Source of the DNA: RGIG7300 sp045133915 | GTDB taxonomy: Bacteria; Bacillota; Clostridia; Oscillospirales; CAG-272 | Direction: 5' to 3' | Length of the DNA: 6,936 nucleotides | Assembly (NCBI GenBank): GCA_045133915.1 | Contig: JBGUUX010000094.1 | Coordinates: forward strand, 1 to 6,936 | Shown here: in pieces, positions 5,404 through 6,936 of the stretch | How the letters are laid out: the number at the start of each line of letters is the position of its first letter | Position numbering within the stretch: the stretch's first letter is position 1 | Notes under the pieces: model-generated | What the model was told of the DNA's origin: nothing | Database searches by the model: none | What the model saw: only the letters and a program-made list of their open reading frames with translations | Program-made: the position numbers and the translations under genes

Positions 5404-6936
5404 ATGTTCGAAAATTTCAAGACCTTCGAGTACACACTCGCAGGCCGTCCTCTCGTTATCGAGACCGGCAAGCTGGCAGGCTTAGCAAACGGCTCCTGCC
5501 TCGTTCGCTACGGCGAAACAGTAGTTTTAGCATGCGCTACAGCAAGCGCAAAGCCCCGTGACGGTATCGACTTTTTACCGTTATCCGTTGATTTTGATGA
5601 AAAGCTTTACGCAGTAGGCCGTATCCCCGGCAGCTACAACAAGCGTGAGGGCCGTCCCTCTGAGAAGGCTATCCTTACCTCCAGAGTTATCGACCGTCCC
5701 GTACGTCCCCTCTTCCCCAAGGATCTTCGTAACGACGTTGCTATCCACCTCACCGTTATGTCCGTAGATCCCGACTGTTCACCTGAAATTACCGCTATGA
5801 TCGGTACATCCATCGCTCTCTCCATCTCCGATATTCCCTGGAACGGTCCTATCGCAGGCGTGTTCATGGGTATGGTTGACGGCGAGCTTGTTATAAACCC
5901 CACTCTCGAGCAGAGAGAAAAGTCTGACCTTGAGCTTACCGTTGCAGGTAGCCTTGCAAAGGTAGTTATGATCGAGGCAGGCGCAAACGAAGTTCCCGAC
6001 GACAAGATGTTCGAGGCTATCATGATGGCTCACGACGAGATCAAGAAGGTTTGTGAGTTCATTAACGGTATCGTAGCAGAGATCGGCAAGCCCAAGTTCA
6101 GCTACGAGTCCGGCGACGTTGACCACGATATGTACGAGGCTATCAAGGAGTTCTGTATCGACGATGTTAAGTTCGCTCTTGATACCGATGACAAGACAGT
6201 TCGTGACGAGCGTATGCAGGTTGTAACCGATAAGGTTATGGAGCACTTTGCTGAGATCTATCCCGACGCTACCTCCGCTCTCTACGGCGAGATCCTCTAC
6301 AAGATCCAGAAGTTCGTTGTAAGACGTTGGCTTCTTGACGAGGGCAAGCGTGTTGACGGCAGAAGACTTGACCAGATCAGACCTCTTGCTGCAGAAGTTG
6401 ACCTTCTCCCCCGCGTTCACGGTTCCGGTCTCTTTACCCGTGGCCAGACACAGGTACTTACCATAGCAACACTTTCTACCATCGGCGACGTTCAGAAGCT
6501 TGACGGCATCGACGAGCAGACCGAGAAGAGATATATGCACCACTACAACATGCCCGGTTACTCCACAGGTGAGGCTAAGCCCGCTCGTAGCCCCGGCAGA
6601 CGTGAGATCGGTCACGGCGCACTTGCTGAAAGATCTCTCGTTCCCGTACTCCCCTCTGTAGAGGAGTTCCCCTACGCAATCAGACTTGTTTCCGAGGTCG
6701 TTTCCTCTAACGGTTCTACCTCTCAGGCTTCTGTATGCGGTTCTACACTTGCTCTTATGGACGCAGGTGTTCCGATCAAGGCTCCCGTTGCAGGTATCTC
6801 CTGCGGTCTTATCACCGAGGGTGACCGTTGGATGACCATGCTTGACATCCAGGGTCTTGAGGACTTCTACGGCGATATGGACTTTAAGGTTGCAGGTACT
6901 CACAAGGGTATCACCTCCATCCAGATGGACCTTAAG
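5404..6936 (+). CDS. pnp: Polynucleotide phosphorylase (PNPase), C-terminus outside window
   Basis: The product is a phosphorolytic 3'-to-5' exoribonuclease, a homotrimer acting in mRNA turnover. AAAGGAG at 5388-5394 lies 9 bases before the ATG. The frame is open for 511 codons to the right edge; about 200 more, including KH and S1 RNA-binding domains, are expected beyond. The first RNase PH-like core is recognisable from LVRYGETVVLACATAS through the SRVIDRPVRPLF motif (near residues 93-104), followed by the helical linker and the second core with VDGRRLDQIRPL. The phosphate-binding SSNGSTSQAS motif is at 434-443 and the metal site is intact, with D487 and D493 in EDFYGDMDFKVAGT, equivalent to D486 and D492 of the E. 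coli enzyme. Frequent GAG, AAG, GTT and CTT codons suggest high expression. It follows rpsO in the conserved bacterial order, 247 bases downstream. Confidence 0.97.
   Translation, partial: MFENFKTFEYTLAGRPLVIETGKLAGLANGSCLVRYGETVVLACATASAKPRDGIDFLPLSVDFDEKLYAVGRIPGSYNKREGRPSEKAILTSRVIDRPVRPLFPKDLRNDVAIHLTVMSVDPDCSPEITAMIGTSIALSISDIPWNGPIAGVFMGMVDGELVINPTLEQREKSDLELTVAGSLAKVVMIEAGANEVPDDKMFEAIMMAHDEIKKVCEFINGIVAEIGKPKFSYESGDVDHDMYEAIKEFCIDDVKFALDTDDKTVRDERMQVVTDKVMEHFAEIYPDATSALYGEILYKIQKFVVRRWLLDEGKRVDGRRLDQIRPLAAEVDLLPRVHGSGLFTRGQTQVLTIATLSTIGDVQKLDGIDEQTEKRYMHHYNMPGYSTGEAKPARSPGRREIGHGALAERSLVPVLPSVEEFPYAIRLVSEVVSSNGSTSQASVCGSTLALMDAGVPIKAPVAGISCGLITEGDRWMTMLDIQGLEDFYGDMDFKVAGTHKGITSIQMDLK

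Noticed and set aside
5779..6903. 374-codon minus-strand open frame
   Set aside because: It is antisense to pnp, whose sequence is fully conserved there. Biased codon use in a highly expressed gene readily leaves the opposite strand open.

Overview
The window looks like chromosomal DNA from a Gram-positive anaerobe of the Clostridia, probably an uncultured gut or rumen relative of the Oscillospiraceae/Ruminococcaceae. The pointers are strong AGGAGG-type ribosome binding sites, sigma-A type promoters, three S-layer homology (SLH) domains, secreted proteins with clostridial-style Cys-rich repeats, and a firmicute-like rpsO-pnp pair. Moderate GC and Arg codons mixing CGT and AGA fit this. The placement is inference from style, not from a database match.

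Left part (1-4613): a cell-surface module. A long minus-strand gene, open to the left edge, encodes a secreted protein with a CBM9-like domain, three Cys-rich ribbon repeats and the start of tandem Ig-like domains. It diverges from a two-gene plus-strand unit: an orphan solute-binding lipoprotein and, 17 bases later, an SLH-anchored protein with an NlpC/P60- or CHAP-like cysteine hydrolase domain and one degenerate copy of the same Cys-rich repeat. Both promoters are clear (minus TTGACA-17-TATTAT, plus TTGACT-17-TATACT). The plus promoter lies so close to the lipoprotein ATG that the mRNA would be leaderless or nearly so. All three products are exported: one secreted, one membrane-tethered, one wall-bound.

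Right part (4614-6936): a core RNA/translation locus. An extended -10 promoter drives rpsO (S15) through a leader of about 107 bases that can pair with its own Shine-Dalgarno sequence, a candidate S15 autoregulatory element. A strong terminator follows. The 247-base rpsO-pnp gap is packed with hairpins and a 31-base direct repeat that duplicates the 3' half of the terminator. pnp (polynucleotide phosphorylase) runs off the right edge after 511 codons, with both catalytic aspartates present.

No tRNA, rRNA, CRISPR array, transposase or phage gene was seen. The least ordinary material is the divergent surface module and the two structured non-coding stretches flanking rpsO.
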